Assembly (NCBI RefSeq): GCF_963678635.1
Contig: NC_087066.1
Coordinates: 23,217,996-23,281,995 of the forward strand
Reading direction: 5' to 3'
Source of the DNA: Symsagittifera roscoffensis
Lineage: Eukaryota; Xenacoelomorpha; Acoela; Convolutidae
Length of the DNA stretch: 64,000 nt
Part shown: in pieces, positions 42,102-53,200 of the stretch
How positions within the stretch are numbered: position 1 is the first letter of the stretch
How the letters are laid out: every line of letters starts with the position of its first letter
Translations under genes and position numbers: made by a program
The notes under the pieces: model-generated
Told to the model about the DNA's origin: nothing
The model's database searches: none
What the model saw: the letters and a program-made list of their open reading frames with translations, nothing else

Positions 42102-44776
42102 ATGGGAATCTCATTGGCCGCATACAAACTTCATGGTTTTGTTCTTCTTTTACTATACCCTTTAGCGACTCAAAATCAAAATCAGACATACGACCCCAAA
42201 AGACCCGGTTCAGAGCGGGCTCTTGGTGTTTTGAGTGACGTCATGAAAAAGTGTTCGAGTTCCACTGGAAGCAAACCGAGCCTGTCGTACTGGGTTTTGT
42301 GGCGCATTTGTGTCAAGAACGGAGCCTTTTTAGACAATCTTTCTGAAAAGTTCTAAAATTTCATAGCCTGAGACTATTCTGTCATCACAAATGAAAAAAA
42401 AACTATTTTGCCATCATAAATGAAAACTAACATGATTCAAAGATAAGCACAAAAAATAACATTAAGAAATTAATCGACTATTACTAAATTTTTGGAGTTG
42501 AAATTAACCCATAAGGTAGTTTTGTTAGACTGAAAAATGTAACTTGGTAACCGCAAAGCGGGATTGGGATGTTTATGCGATTTTCGAAGACATTTAATTT
42601 AATTTTTTGTTCGAATTGGTACATGGGCGTAGTTTAAAAAGACCCCCTTAGGAATGGACTGGCGAAACCGCCCGTGAAACTGACTGACGCGGAAGAAGAG
42701 GAGGCTGTGGATGTGTTTGTCGGATACTGTCCCAAAGTCAGACCACAATCAATGGTGAGGAAATCTCATGGGGGCGGACGCCTTCCCTCAGGGATTTGAC
42801 CCCCTGCCGACCCTAAAATTTTTCTAAAGGCACCTTGGGCGCCAATATATACTAGTTTTTAGGAGAGAGCGCGTGCCAAGAAAACGCAATTTTTTGGTCA
42901 AAATTTTCCAAATAGTACCTAAAAACGCCTTTTTTGGCCTGTTTCTTCAAAAAATTTGCCTGCAGCATAGAAAGTTTGGTCAAAATGGTGTCTTTATAGT
43001 GATTTGGGAGAGCTCAGAAAATCAATTTGGTCGACCTAAAAAAATGTCGACAAAATTTTCAAATTTTTTTGAAAATCCGCCCCCTCGAGAAAATCCTAGA
43101 TCCGCCCCTGCAATTAGCACAGAATGCTCAGACAATAATCCTTTAGAAATACAACAATTTGTTCAGGTTTTTTTTGTGCGTGGTGTGCTAAAAAATCTGA
43201 CGAAAATTAAAATTTAGGCATAATTGAAAGTAAATTAGACAAATCGGGCAACGGTTTGTGTCAAAATCTACTGTAAGAAAAAAAAATACTTTTTGTTCCC
43301 GAAATGGCGCGAAAAACATATAAAAGCTTTATTGGAATAAAATAAAAAATTTAATGCCTCATCTTTCTATAATAAGCCTTCCTCGTTTACTTTACTCGCT
43401 CGAAATTAGACTAACACTCAAAAATTGCAAAGCCACACTGTGACAATTTTTTGTAAGTTTTTTATTCGTTCGAATCAGGACTGAAAGGGCTTCAATATAA
43501 AGAATGACTCCACCAATTACGATGAGTTTTTGTGGAAAATAGTTTTGTTTGGAAAAGGAAATAAGCATGCTCGCTCACTCTATTCGTTCTAAATTCGACT
43601 AGAAATCAAAAATTTCAAACGTGTTTTTCCCGAAATTGAAATAAATTTTTCGAAACTTCACAATTTTGTTCGAATCAAGACTAGAATATGATATATCACT
43701 CAATAAAACACTGATCAAACACATTCTTATGGTAATTTTGCGAGGGAAAGGAAAAAAACTAAAACACACCAGCATACAAACTTTTTCCCTATTTTCAATT
43801 GTCGGAACTAAAACATTTGAGAATAATAAGAAGTCAGTGTACATGTAGCTCCAATGTTTGCAATTAGTGAAGGAAGAAAAATTGTTCGGCAGTTACTTAT
43901 TAATATGTATTTTGTCTCAATTATTATCATTTTGTTAACGTGTTGGGGTATATATTTTCTTCTTTAATTTAAATCGTATTTCTTAAAATATCCCAAGGGT
44001 TGAATCATGTTATCCACTATAGTGTTAGAACTCATTTAGTTTGATAGTTTTTGAGTGAAAACGCTTCAAATTTTTTTAATGCAGTTCAAAACAAAACCGC
44101 ACGACCTTTAACAAAACAAAATAGAAAGAGTTATAGATTGTGGTGTTTGATAAATGTATAAAATTATTAATTTTTCTACAGAAAAATGATTGAAAGTACA
44201 TTATTTTAGTGTTTTACCAGTATTCAAAAGCAATCTTACATGAAAATGGCAACCCTATATAAAAATGGCAATGCTTTGATACGTGGCTAAGGGGTAGACC
44301 ACTGTGGGTAACAAAGAGGACTAAGGGGGAAACTGTACCGTTGATCCAGATTTATTTCTCAGTTGTTGTGATAAGAGCAACTAAGTATGACTCTCGTATC
44401 TAAAAACCGTTGACAATTTGATAACCGAGTTTTCGATGCCAGTGATACAGATTTGTAACTCAGATGAATTTTTTTCGTAATGGTAAAAGGCTAATAAATT
44501 GATTATTTTGGCTCGCCAAAAAATGTACTCAGTAGCGTGCAGTTTTTAAATTGAACACCATCTCCAATTTCCTAAGAACTATTTAATTTCCGTCATCGAT
44601 GATTTCAGGACTCCAAGCGAGAGAGGGATCACTGTGATGCCAAAATTCAGAAGAAACGAAGCATGCTTTCAAATGCCAACGCAATTGTCACAAACGTGAT
44701 TTACAACCCTAATTTTTATTTTTCAATTCTTATTGCAGTATTTTGCTCTTTTCAGCCGTCGTCTAGCCTGTTTTAG
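42102..44776 (+). CDS. probable small secreted or GPI-anchored protein gene, 3 exons, family unknown
   Basis: Exon 1 (42,102 to about 42,350) starts ATG in good context (ACAAATGGG) and encodes a signal peptide (HGFVLLLLYPLA, residues 11-22), a KK pair and two cysteines. Exon 2 (42,652-42,754) reads GLAKPPVKLTDAEEEEAVDV then FVGYCPKVRPQSM, and meets donor ATG|GTGAGG in phase 0. Exon 3 (44,609-44,776) follows acceptor CATCGATGATTTCAG in phase 0, begins DSKRERDHCDAKIQKKRS, and ends with a hydrophobic tail (FYFSILIAVFCSF) and a stop. That tail could be a GPI signal. Exon 2 and exon 3 phases match; the exon 1 donor is weak (GAAAA|GTTCTA, phase 2, would fit). Family A copy A3 begins 15 bp into intron 2. 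No known family was recognised. Confidence 0.42.
42652..42754 (+). CDS. exon 2 of the candidate secreted-protein gene
   Basis: 103 nt, phase 2 in and phase 0 out, between CCCCCTTAG and GTGAGG. It has an acidic EEEE run and one cysteine. Its base composition is clearly richer in G+C than the flanks, which is the best evidence that it is coding. Confidence 0.5.
42769..43110 (+). mobile_element. family A (hAT-like MITE) copy A3
   Basis: It runs from GGGGGCGGACGCCTTCCCTC to TAGATCCGCCCCTG with the family interior (GGCACCTTGGGCGCCAAT, AATTTGGTCGACCTAAAAAA). The left terminal repeat is shortened and no target duplication is visible. The 114-aa frame over it is repeat sequence. Confidence 0.75.
43380..43808 (+). 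mobile_element. family C partial copy C5
   Basis: The interior text TCGAATCAGGACTGAAAGGG and the end TTTTCAATTGTCGGAAC match family C. The hairpin end is missing. Confidence 0.45.
44609..44776 (+). CDS. terminal exon of the candidate secreted-protein gene
   Basis: 55 codons plus stop after a strong acceptor. A charged N-terminal half with one cysteine is followed by a hydrophobic C-terminus. A donor-like GTGATT inside (near 44,697) would give an alternative end. Confidence 0.45.
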   Translation, partial: DSKRERDHCDAKIQKKRSMLSNANAIVTNVIYNPNFYFSILIAVFCSFQPSSSLF

Positions 44777-46478
44777 AGCAGCTGAGAGGCGAGGAAAACA
44801 ATCGCAAAAAATTAGATTATCTTATAGGTCTAGTGAAAACGCAGAAAGAGCATCATCTTAACAACAAAACATGATAAATGCAACACCAATAACTTTATGT
44901 GAGATTTCGATTAGATGAATATGAAAAGTATGAACGAAATTCACAACCACTGATTGAATTAAAGTTTCAGCAATAAATTCATTTTTTCGCATCATTGTTG
45001 TCACTTAATTTGAGCTAAATTTCCGGAAAATTTTTAGTGAGTCGAAATTTTTATTCTTAACCCTATCAAAAAGTTCAAAACCAATTAGTAAATTTAGAAA
45101 AAGCCGCAAACTGCTGATTAACTAGATAGCTCAATGGAAAACGCAAGAATGAACTACAGTACGCGTGTAAGGAACAGTATACGGTTCGTTGAAAAGTAGT
45201 TTAAAAAATTCAACATTTATGCGGTAAAAACTGATATCATCTTACTTGTAATTTTTCATGAGGTTATTGAACAAAACCTTGCTAGATAAAAAACCGTGAC
45301 CCGTATTGTTCCTAACATACGCATACGATTTAATGAAGGCAATGCAGTCTGATTTCATCAAAACTACAATTAAATAATTTGAAAGTTATGCGCATATAAA
45401 ACACGTAGTTTATACTCGAGGCAAAATTTATTCAACTGTACTTCATTGCGTTGGTTTTCCATTGCTCCAACTTTCAAAGAAAATGGCGGAATAGAGGTGC
45501 ACCAAGGAAGTTTTTTCACCAAACAGTTTCAATTTTTCAACTAGCAATTTTCGACAGAAAAAATTGATGTCCAGGGCTCATACTTGAAAGATATTTCAAA
45601 TGTGATCATTTCTCGTAAATTTATAATGACTTGAATTGGTATTATGTTGACGACAATAATCTAAAAGGGATAATTAACGCGGAGTATTTTTATTCCATTA
45701 AAGCGTAGGCGGCTTAAGTGAATCAATTCAAGTTGATTTGAGAAGAGTGACCTAAAAGTATCAATTTTTTTTAACATTGTGTGGGATAGAATTCAGAAAT
45801 AAATATTTATATTAATGAAATCGTTTTTTTTCTCGAACAGTTTCATAAAATTTTCTTAAGCAAAAAGCGTTCGGTACATTTGCGGATGCGCTTCGACTGT
45901 AGCAGTTTTATCTAAACTCTGTATTTTTTTACTGTTCAAAAACAAACACGTTTTTTTTTACTGTTGATTTATTTTGTTTTTTTATCTGATTCTTATTCCC
46001 TCATTGGATGAAAGTAATTTTTGGTTTTTCAAAAATCATAATAAGACAAAACTAGCAAAAAACAATTGAATTTGACATTTTGTTCTTAAATTTTTTTTGT
46101 TAAAAAGCTGCTACCAAAACCTCGTTACTGATCAAATTTGCTCAAGTCAAACTATTTTGCAGGCAAAAGGTGTCCATCATTGAAAAATTTTAACATTAAA
46201 ACATCTTAAAACAATGGAAAAAATTTCAAAATAATAAACTTGAGTTTTACTAAAAATAGAGTGATTGTTTTTTGTTTCATTGTTTTTCATTTTAATTTGT
46301 TGTATGTTTTATCCCTAGTTTGATTCAATTTTTTATACTATTTTATATCCATTTTTTTCGATTTTCTTGGCTTCAAAAAAGTTGAATTTTTTTTGGAACT
46401 CAGATATCAAACAAAACAAAACGTAGTGTATTCATGAAAAATTTTTTCCAATATTTTGTTGCCTGCGTTTAATAATAA
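44777..46478. other. AT-rich sequence with one diverged repeat
   Basis: A diverged minus-strand family B copy lies near 45,530-45,880. No gene was recognised elsewhere. Confidence 0.4.
45530..45880 (-). mobile_element. family B copy B7, very diverged
   Basis: It keeps the order of landmarks (TCAACTAGCAATTTTCGAC, TGTGATCATTTCTCGTAAAT, GGGATAATTAACGCGGAGTA, AAAGCGTAGGCGG), but the ends are eroded. Confidence 0.45.
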
Positions 46479-47165
46479 ACTATGACAGTATGATATTAAC
46501 TTTGAAAAGGTATTCCATCTGGTTAAATTCAAAGTTGAAGTGATTGATTTTGGTGATAAAACATCAAATCATTGATTAGAAAAGCTCTGATTCGACTATA
46601 ATTTAGCCAGTAGTGGAATAATTGGAGGGAGACGAAGTATTTGATCAAGCAATCCATTTTCAGCTACTGAACCTAAAATGTTTCTTTACAGGCCTCAAGC
46701 GTGAGTTTTTACAAATTTTGAGAGGAGATTTCGGTCCATGAAAATGAAGTTTGTTAAAAACTTCCAAAAGTGCCCGGAAAAGTTTTGTTTTGTGAAAATT
46801 TGGAACATCAATATGCTCGAACTATGACAGTATGATATTAACTTTGAAAAGGTATTCCATCTGGTTAAATTCAAAGTTGAAGTGATTGATTTTGGCGATA
46901 AAACATCAAATCATTGATTAGAAAAGCTCTGATTCGACTATAATTTAGCCAGTAGTGGAATAATTGGAGGGAGACGAAGTATTTGATCAAGCAATCCATT
47001 TTCAGCTACTGAACCTAAAATGTTTCTTTACAGGCCTCAAGCGTGAGTTTTTACAAATTTTGAGAGGAGATTTCGGTCCATGAAAATGAAGTTTGTTAAA
47101 AACTTCCAAAAGTGCCCGGAAAAGTTTTGTTTTGTGAAAATTCGGAACATCAATATGCTCGAACT
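46479..47165. repeat. near-identical tandem duplication, unit 342 bp
   Basis: The block beginning ACTATGACAGTATGATATTA at 46,479 repeats at 46,821. Only two differences were seen over the unit (GGTGATAAA or GGCGATAAA; AATTTGGAAC or AATTCGGAAC). Each copy holds a possible minus-strand exon after acceptor AAGAAACATTTTAG that reads SVAENGLLDQILRLPPIIPL and ends at a stop. Confidence 0.92.
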
Positions 47166-47601
47166 AAAGCATAGACGCAAATTGCAATTTTATATTTGAT
47201 ACTATGTTAATGAGTTCCATCATTTACTGTTGCCTTGGTCCAACTTCGAATATTTAATCAAAGTTATTTTTCAATTTCATTTTGCACCAACCATTCCTAA
47301 CTAACGTATTATTGGCTAGATGCAATTAAAAACAGTAGTCTAATTAGTAATTTTTCTCAAATTAGGTTCATAATATCAAACAAAAGTTGTAATATTTGGA
47401 GCTTCTAAACCCATGATGTTCTTTTTTGATGACTAAAGGATGAGCGAAGAGTGAAATATCATAAAAAATTTGCTAATGAAACTTGTTTTAAACGCTAAAA
47501 ATTGTTGTTAGCTGGCTAGTGAAATTTTCATTAGCAAACCTTTCTCCTCAAAAAAAGCTCCCTACCTGTTGCATTGCTTAAACTCTTACCACAGCACCCT
47601 C

Positions 47602-47640
47602 ACTTGATTTTGATTGTTGGTGTTTTAGTAAGATTGATGC
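47602..47640 (-). CDS. candidate minus-strand exon, unknown protein
   Basis: Acceptor TTTTTATGTTTCAG is followed by open frame SILLKHQQSKS up to donor AA|GTGAGG (phase 1). The phase fits the exon-like segments in the 342-bp duplication downstream. A second donor, GTG|GTAAGA at 47,588, is possible but gives phase 0. Confidence 0.25.
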
Positions 47641-47875
47641 TGAAACATAAAAACTCATTTTGAAAAACGCCCAAATAATGGCCTGTGGGTTATCAACAGC
47701 CCTTACAACAAAAAAAAACAATGCTTTACCAAAAAGTACAACAATAGATATGAGAACTGTTCATTTGTAGAACTAATCATTATATCAATCAAAATTTTAA
47801 AAAAAAAACTCTGGGTACAATAAATCAGTTGTAAAATACTGGGGTATTTTCACTTATTCCGCCCAACCGTTCATT

Positions 47876-48570
47876 TCAGAACAGAACACTGATAGCAATG
47901 ATTGCTTTGGATAATACAAATGCGATCACTCTATTTTTTAGCCGATTTTTTACAGAGCCGGATTTTGAGCAGATGTGATGGTGGTCATTCTTTTTCTTTA
48001 AGTTTTTTTCTGTTTTTTTTTGGTCTGGATAGAATTCGGCAGCTTGTTTGAAATGAAATTTGAATAATATAACAAACACTCCATTTTCAAGAAGTCGTTT
48101 ATCTATAAATTGATTTAAAATAGTGAACAAAACATTTTGAGATGGTGCTGCAATTTTATTGGCTAGTTCTAGCCAATCAGATTGAAACAAAGTAGTTTCA
48201 GGTTAAAAATGTTTGGGCGGAAGAAGTACAAAAACCCAGGTAATGGTTAAAAAATCAAATGTACAGCGCATCTTTAAAAACTGCCACTGAACCGATCCAA
48301 AATTGTTAGATAAATTTTTCTCAGAAAAGCTAAGTAAATCAGGCGTTTTCAATTCAATGCGCAATTTAGAGATGAGCCTGAAATATACAGTAGCTCCAAA
48401 TTTGATAGATAAATTTTTTGAGAAGCAACTGATATTGTTTTCAAAAAAATGAGTGCATGCTTTCTGCAAACAAAATTTTTCAAAACTTTGAATGGAAATA
48501 AACTGCACCTCAAAAATGAACAACAAATTTAAACTGAAAGGCTCACGATGTCAGCAACAAACTAAAAAGT
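47876..48570 (-). pseudogene. coding-like minus-strand stretch with an in-frame stop
   Basis: One minus-strand frame is open for about 230 codons with a single TAA near 48,200. It includes KLRIELKTPDLLSFSEKNLS and DWLELANKIAAPSQNVLFTI. Two segments look like diverged duplicates (FSEKNLSNNFGSVQW and FSKNLSIKFGATVYF). An acceptor TGTATATTTCAG near 48,386 lies between them. It may be spliced exons or a decayed gene; the family is not recognised. Confidence 0.28.
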
Positions 48571-48984
48571 TTCATTAGCCTTTAATTAATAATTAGAGAA
48601 CTGTTTTATTTAAAATGCTAGGGTCAAAAACTAGTGCATCAACGAGTGGATGTCAAATTTTTGAACCATCCCATCCAGTTTTTTTTTAATCTCCGATAAC
48701 AATTATCCGGGTTATAACTTCAAAGCTACTTCATCAGCGTCATCTGCCTCATAGTCATCTGCCATATTTCGCCAGATATATGCCATATACTCAACTTCTT
48801 AGTCCATAAGCTTACGTAAGTGATAGTATGGAACAAAACTAGCCAAAAAAAAACTATCAAGTCCTTTGCTCCATCGTGCTAGTCGGTAAATCTTCAGCCA
48901 GTATTAGGAAATGAAAAGCAAGAAATATTGAAAATATATATATAAGTGTTATTCATGAAGGTTGTCGATGAACAAAACTTATGT
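48571..48984. other. AT-rich sequence, nothing recognised
   Basis: No coding or repeat signal that can be supported. Confidence 0.4.
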
Positions 48985-49290
48985 CAGTCGGTATTCGAAA
49001 GGCCCTTCCTCAAGATTTCGACACCCTGATCACCTTTGAAACAATTTTAGGGCATCGGTTTTGGCTCATTAACCCCCGAAATTATCTTTGAATAAGACAT
49101 GCGCGTTAAATTTTTTTTCCAAAAACGTCAAAATACGGTTTTTTTGCCCTTTTTAAAAAAAATTTAACTGCGGTGCCCAAATAGGTGTTTTTGAGTTTTG
49201 GAAGTGCTCGGAATATCAATTTTTGGTCGATCATACACAAGGTGGACAAAATAATTTACGATAAATTTTGGAAAAATCCTGCCCTCTATG
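48985..49290 (+). mobile_element. family A copy A6, old and diverged
   Basis: Fragments in family order: TTCGACACCCTGATC, GCATCGGTTTTGGC, TTTTTCCAAAAACGTCAAAA, GGAAGTGCTCGGAATATCAA, TGGTCGATC and GAAAAATCCTGCCC. The terminal repeats are lost. Confidence 0.5.
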
Positions 49291-49909
49291 TTGCAATCCT
49301 GTCTCACGAGTTCTTCAACTTCTACATAGAATACATAGTAGTTAGTAGCTACTCACTACAACTTTCTGTCGATGTTTTCATAGCACTGAAAAAGTAGTCA
49401 AGAAGTTCTCAATTGAAAATAGTCGGAAAAAGTTTTGAATCTGAAGTTCACTGAAGCGTTAATTTTTTATCATTAAACGATAAATTTCGTTTTTTTAAAT
49501 GGAAAAATCCTCATCCAACGAAGCTATTTTTCACGGGTAGATGCATTTGATTGAACAAAATATACCATGTTGTACAAATTCCTGTCCTTTTTTGTATCTG
49601 AACTCAACCTTCATAATCTGAAACTAAACGTGCGAAAAACAATTAAAACATCTAAAACGACGCCATCTTTTTGACCAAGTTTTATTCGAACGCTTCAGTG
49701 AATATAATTCAAAAAAATGACGTTACAAAGGTTTTATGTATGGCTAAACATCAGTATTGATAGTTTTAAAAAATGTTTATTATAGATCCCTTTTTTGAGA
49801 TTTTTATTGAAAGTAAAATAATCAAAGTTATATTGAAATTCCGCTTGCATGATTGAGCACTCATTATTTCGAATGCCCAAGTGTGGGATAATACCAAATC
49901 AGGGTGAAA

Positions 49910-50288
49910 ATGAACAACAAATGGCGACAGTATGCTAAATTAACGTTCGCCTCTTTGATATACTTCTGCCAAGGTGCTACAATAGCTGCAGTTGCGCCTG
50001 TCGTCTCAATCGTCTCTGAAGAGGATCGAGGGATACCTGCCTATTTCACAGGGGTCATTGTGGGTCAAGATGACGTCGCTATTTTCTTCTCCAGTCTCCT
50101 CTTATTTCCTTATTTGATCAATTCTAGTAATTACCTTAAATATTTTATTGTGGGCTGTATCGGGAGCATATTATGTAATGCGGTGTTCGCGTTTACGTAC
50201 AAAGTAGAAGATGATGTAGTCTATGTGAACATGTGTTTGTTCATTCGGCTAATTGAGGGATGTGCCTTCTCTTCATCTTGGATTTCAG
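49910..50288 (+). CDS. SLC18B1-like: SLC18B1-like exon 1
   Basis: It encodes helices 1-4 of the transporter (126 codons plus one base) and ends TCAG|GTGAGT in phase 1. Confidence 0.88.
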
Positions 50289-53200
50289 GTGAGTCTTCAA
50301 AATAAACCAAAGTTACTCAGAAAAATCTACAGCAACAACAATATAGCCGTGGTGGCAGTCGACTCCGAATATAGCCACATATTTAACAAGGATAGCCGGT
50401 TGCTGTGCAAATAGCACAGATTGTTCCGACCAAATTGTTATAAAAACTACAACAAAGTTTTTTTTTCAAATTGCGTCGTTTCTTTTTTTTTTTCGGTGTG
50501 ATAATAGAACCCAAATGAAAACCTGGAACTCGATTGAAACTTGTAAAGCAAACTGGGTAGTTGACAATAATTTTTCTCATAAAATAATTTTAAAAACAAA
50601 TACATCAAAGAAAATTAGAAAAAAAGAAATTTAAACTTTTTTCAATTTTTTTGCAGAACTTTTTAAAATTTTATTCCCACAAAAATAATATTCGATAACT
50701 CATTTCAAATGAGTTACGCTAGGTAATAGTTAATTATTTTAAAAAGGTTTAAGAATAACAATTATATGCCTATTACATGCTTAACCAAAAATCTTTATTC
50801 GCTTTGATTAGACAAGAAATCGAAACATTGGTAAATTAACCAGGAAATTATTTTGAAATTTTTAAAGGGTTTTTATAAAATAGATTACTCAGCCCAGTCC
50901 AATGATGATTTGTTGTACCATATTTTGTCTGGAAAAACCGAGAAAAAAAACCCGAAGTTTCAATGGTCGGAACGAAATAGCTTCGAGCGTGAAACTCAAA
51001 TCAATTTATCTTGAAAATTGAAAAAAGATCAAATTACAATTGAAATGGCTTCAATTAGTTACTGCTCAGCTGTATTTGATTTGTAATTAAAACAGAAAAA
51101 TATGGAATGAAACGTGTCTGTACAAAACAGTCCCATACAAAACAGTCCAATACAAAACAGTCCGGAAAATTATGAAAATGAAAGAAAAAACAGTCCGATA
51201 CAAAACAGTCCGAAAAGCATAATGAACAAAATAGTGACCGCTGCTATCGCGCCAACGTGTTTGGGTAGGACTTAATACGAAATTTAGAGCCGGTTATCGC
51301 CGCAAAGCGGCGACCCGCGCGTAGCGCGCCCACCGGCGACCTTAAACCGGACTGTTTTGTATTGGACTGTTTTCTCCTCCATTGCATGATTTTTGGGACT
51401 ATTTTGTATTGGACTGTTTTGTATGGGACTGTTTTGTATATGCACCGGAATGAAAATATACACATAGTATTTGTTATCTGATTCGAATCATCTAAAAAAC
51501 CTATAGAAATTAGTCACAATTTAGAGTTTAGTGTCATCAGCGTCATACACAGCTGTAACTAGTTTGTTAAAATTGATTGACAAAACTTTAAACATAAATC
51601 TTTTTCTTAGACGCAACAAATTATGTTGCTTACGTTTCGATTACATCTCATTTTTTTCCTGTCGCAAAATAAATTCTGTATTCAAATAAACATTTCTAAA
51701 AAAAATTTGTATGGATTTTGTTGTATGCATTGCCTATTTCTAAATCACGTATGGTTTACAATCGTTAAAAAAGTCCAGCTTGTTTTCAGTTTTGCTTTAT
51801 TTTTTTTGCGTTTTGCCCTGTGACAAAAAACTAGCGCATATTTAAATCAGAAAACCAATATGTTAAACGGCTTCAATAATGCAGATTAAATTACATTGTG
51901 AGATTTGCAAAAAAAAACTTTTGAATTTCACATTGCATTATGACAAAAAATAAGTAATTCAAAATAATTGAAAACTAAATTTACAGGATTTTTGGAATTT
52001 AGTTTGAACAAAAAAAATGCTTATCGTATAATTTTCATAAATAAAATAGTATGATACATTTTTTTACAATGGCATCATTAACTGAATTGTATCATATTTT
52101 TTTTAACTTAAGGAAGTCAACATCAGTGGAAAAACTTAACAAAAAAGCCAAAAATTTCGATTTTACTTTCAAAAGAAAAATCTAGTCATGAGATTACTTA
52201 CAACGATAAATTGTCAGTCGTTCAAAAACCAGACAAAAACAGCTAGTCGTACAGTTCTCAGTTGTAAATAAAGCTGTTCATCAATTTTTATACACTTTTT
52301 GTATGAGGGACGTAGTATGAGGCTCGCAAAACTAGCATTTTCTGTCAAAATGGGAACTGAAAAAGCTTGTGAGAGCTAAAATGGGGCATCAAGCTACAAA
52401 GTGTGAAAAAAGTTTGTCTCCTAATTCAACACTTCTACAATTTATCTTAATATCACGTCAGGGGCGGATTTAGGGGGGAAGCGGACGCCCCCCCTTCAGG
52501 GATTCGACACCCTGCCGACCCAAAGGGTCCCCCCTTTGGTATTTTTTAAGAAATCCACTTTTGGCCGACCGACCCTAAAATTTTTCTAAAGGCGCCTTTG
52601 GCGCCAATATTTACTAATTTTGAGGGGGGAGCGCGCGCCGAAAAAACGCAATTTTTTGGTCAAAATTTTCCAAAAAGTGCCTAAAAACGCCCTAAAAACG
52701 TGCCTAAAATCGCAGGGCAGAAAATTTTGCCAAATTTCGGGGCATTACAGTGCTTTGGGAGAGCTCAAAAAATCAATTTGGTCTACCTAAAAAAAAAGGT
52801 CGTCAAAATTTTCGATTTTTTTTGAAAATCCGCCCCCCCCCCCCCACGAGAAAATCCTAGATCCACCCCTGCATCACGTTATCTATTTTTGCTTCTCATT
52901 CTTTTTTCATCTAAATAAGCCATTTTTGCTTAAAAATAACAACCATTTTTAAATTTTTTTTTTGTTTTCTTTAAAAAATCGTTGTAGTGAACTTTTTTGC
53001 GCTAAGCCAACAGCAAGCGACACTCACTGTTTTTGAAAAAAAAATGTTAATGGAAATTACCAATGAAAAGTTACTTTCGTGCAAATTTCACTATTGTGTC
53101 TAATTTTCAAAAAGAATAAGTCTCAAAAAAAATCGATTGGTTTAGGGACAAATTTTCGTAAAGGTTACGAAAAACATGATAGACTTCTAGTTTCAGAAGT

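Noticed and set aside
41936-42127. Minus-strand 63-codon frame antisense to the secreted-protein start
   Set aside because: It looks protein-like, but the plus-strand reading has a signal peptide, better start context and downstream exons.
46738-46752. Nine-base micro-exon between TTTCTTTACAG and GTGAGT in the tandem duplication
   Set aside because: Both sites are good, but there is no adjoining plus-strand exon and nine bases carry no evidence.
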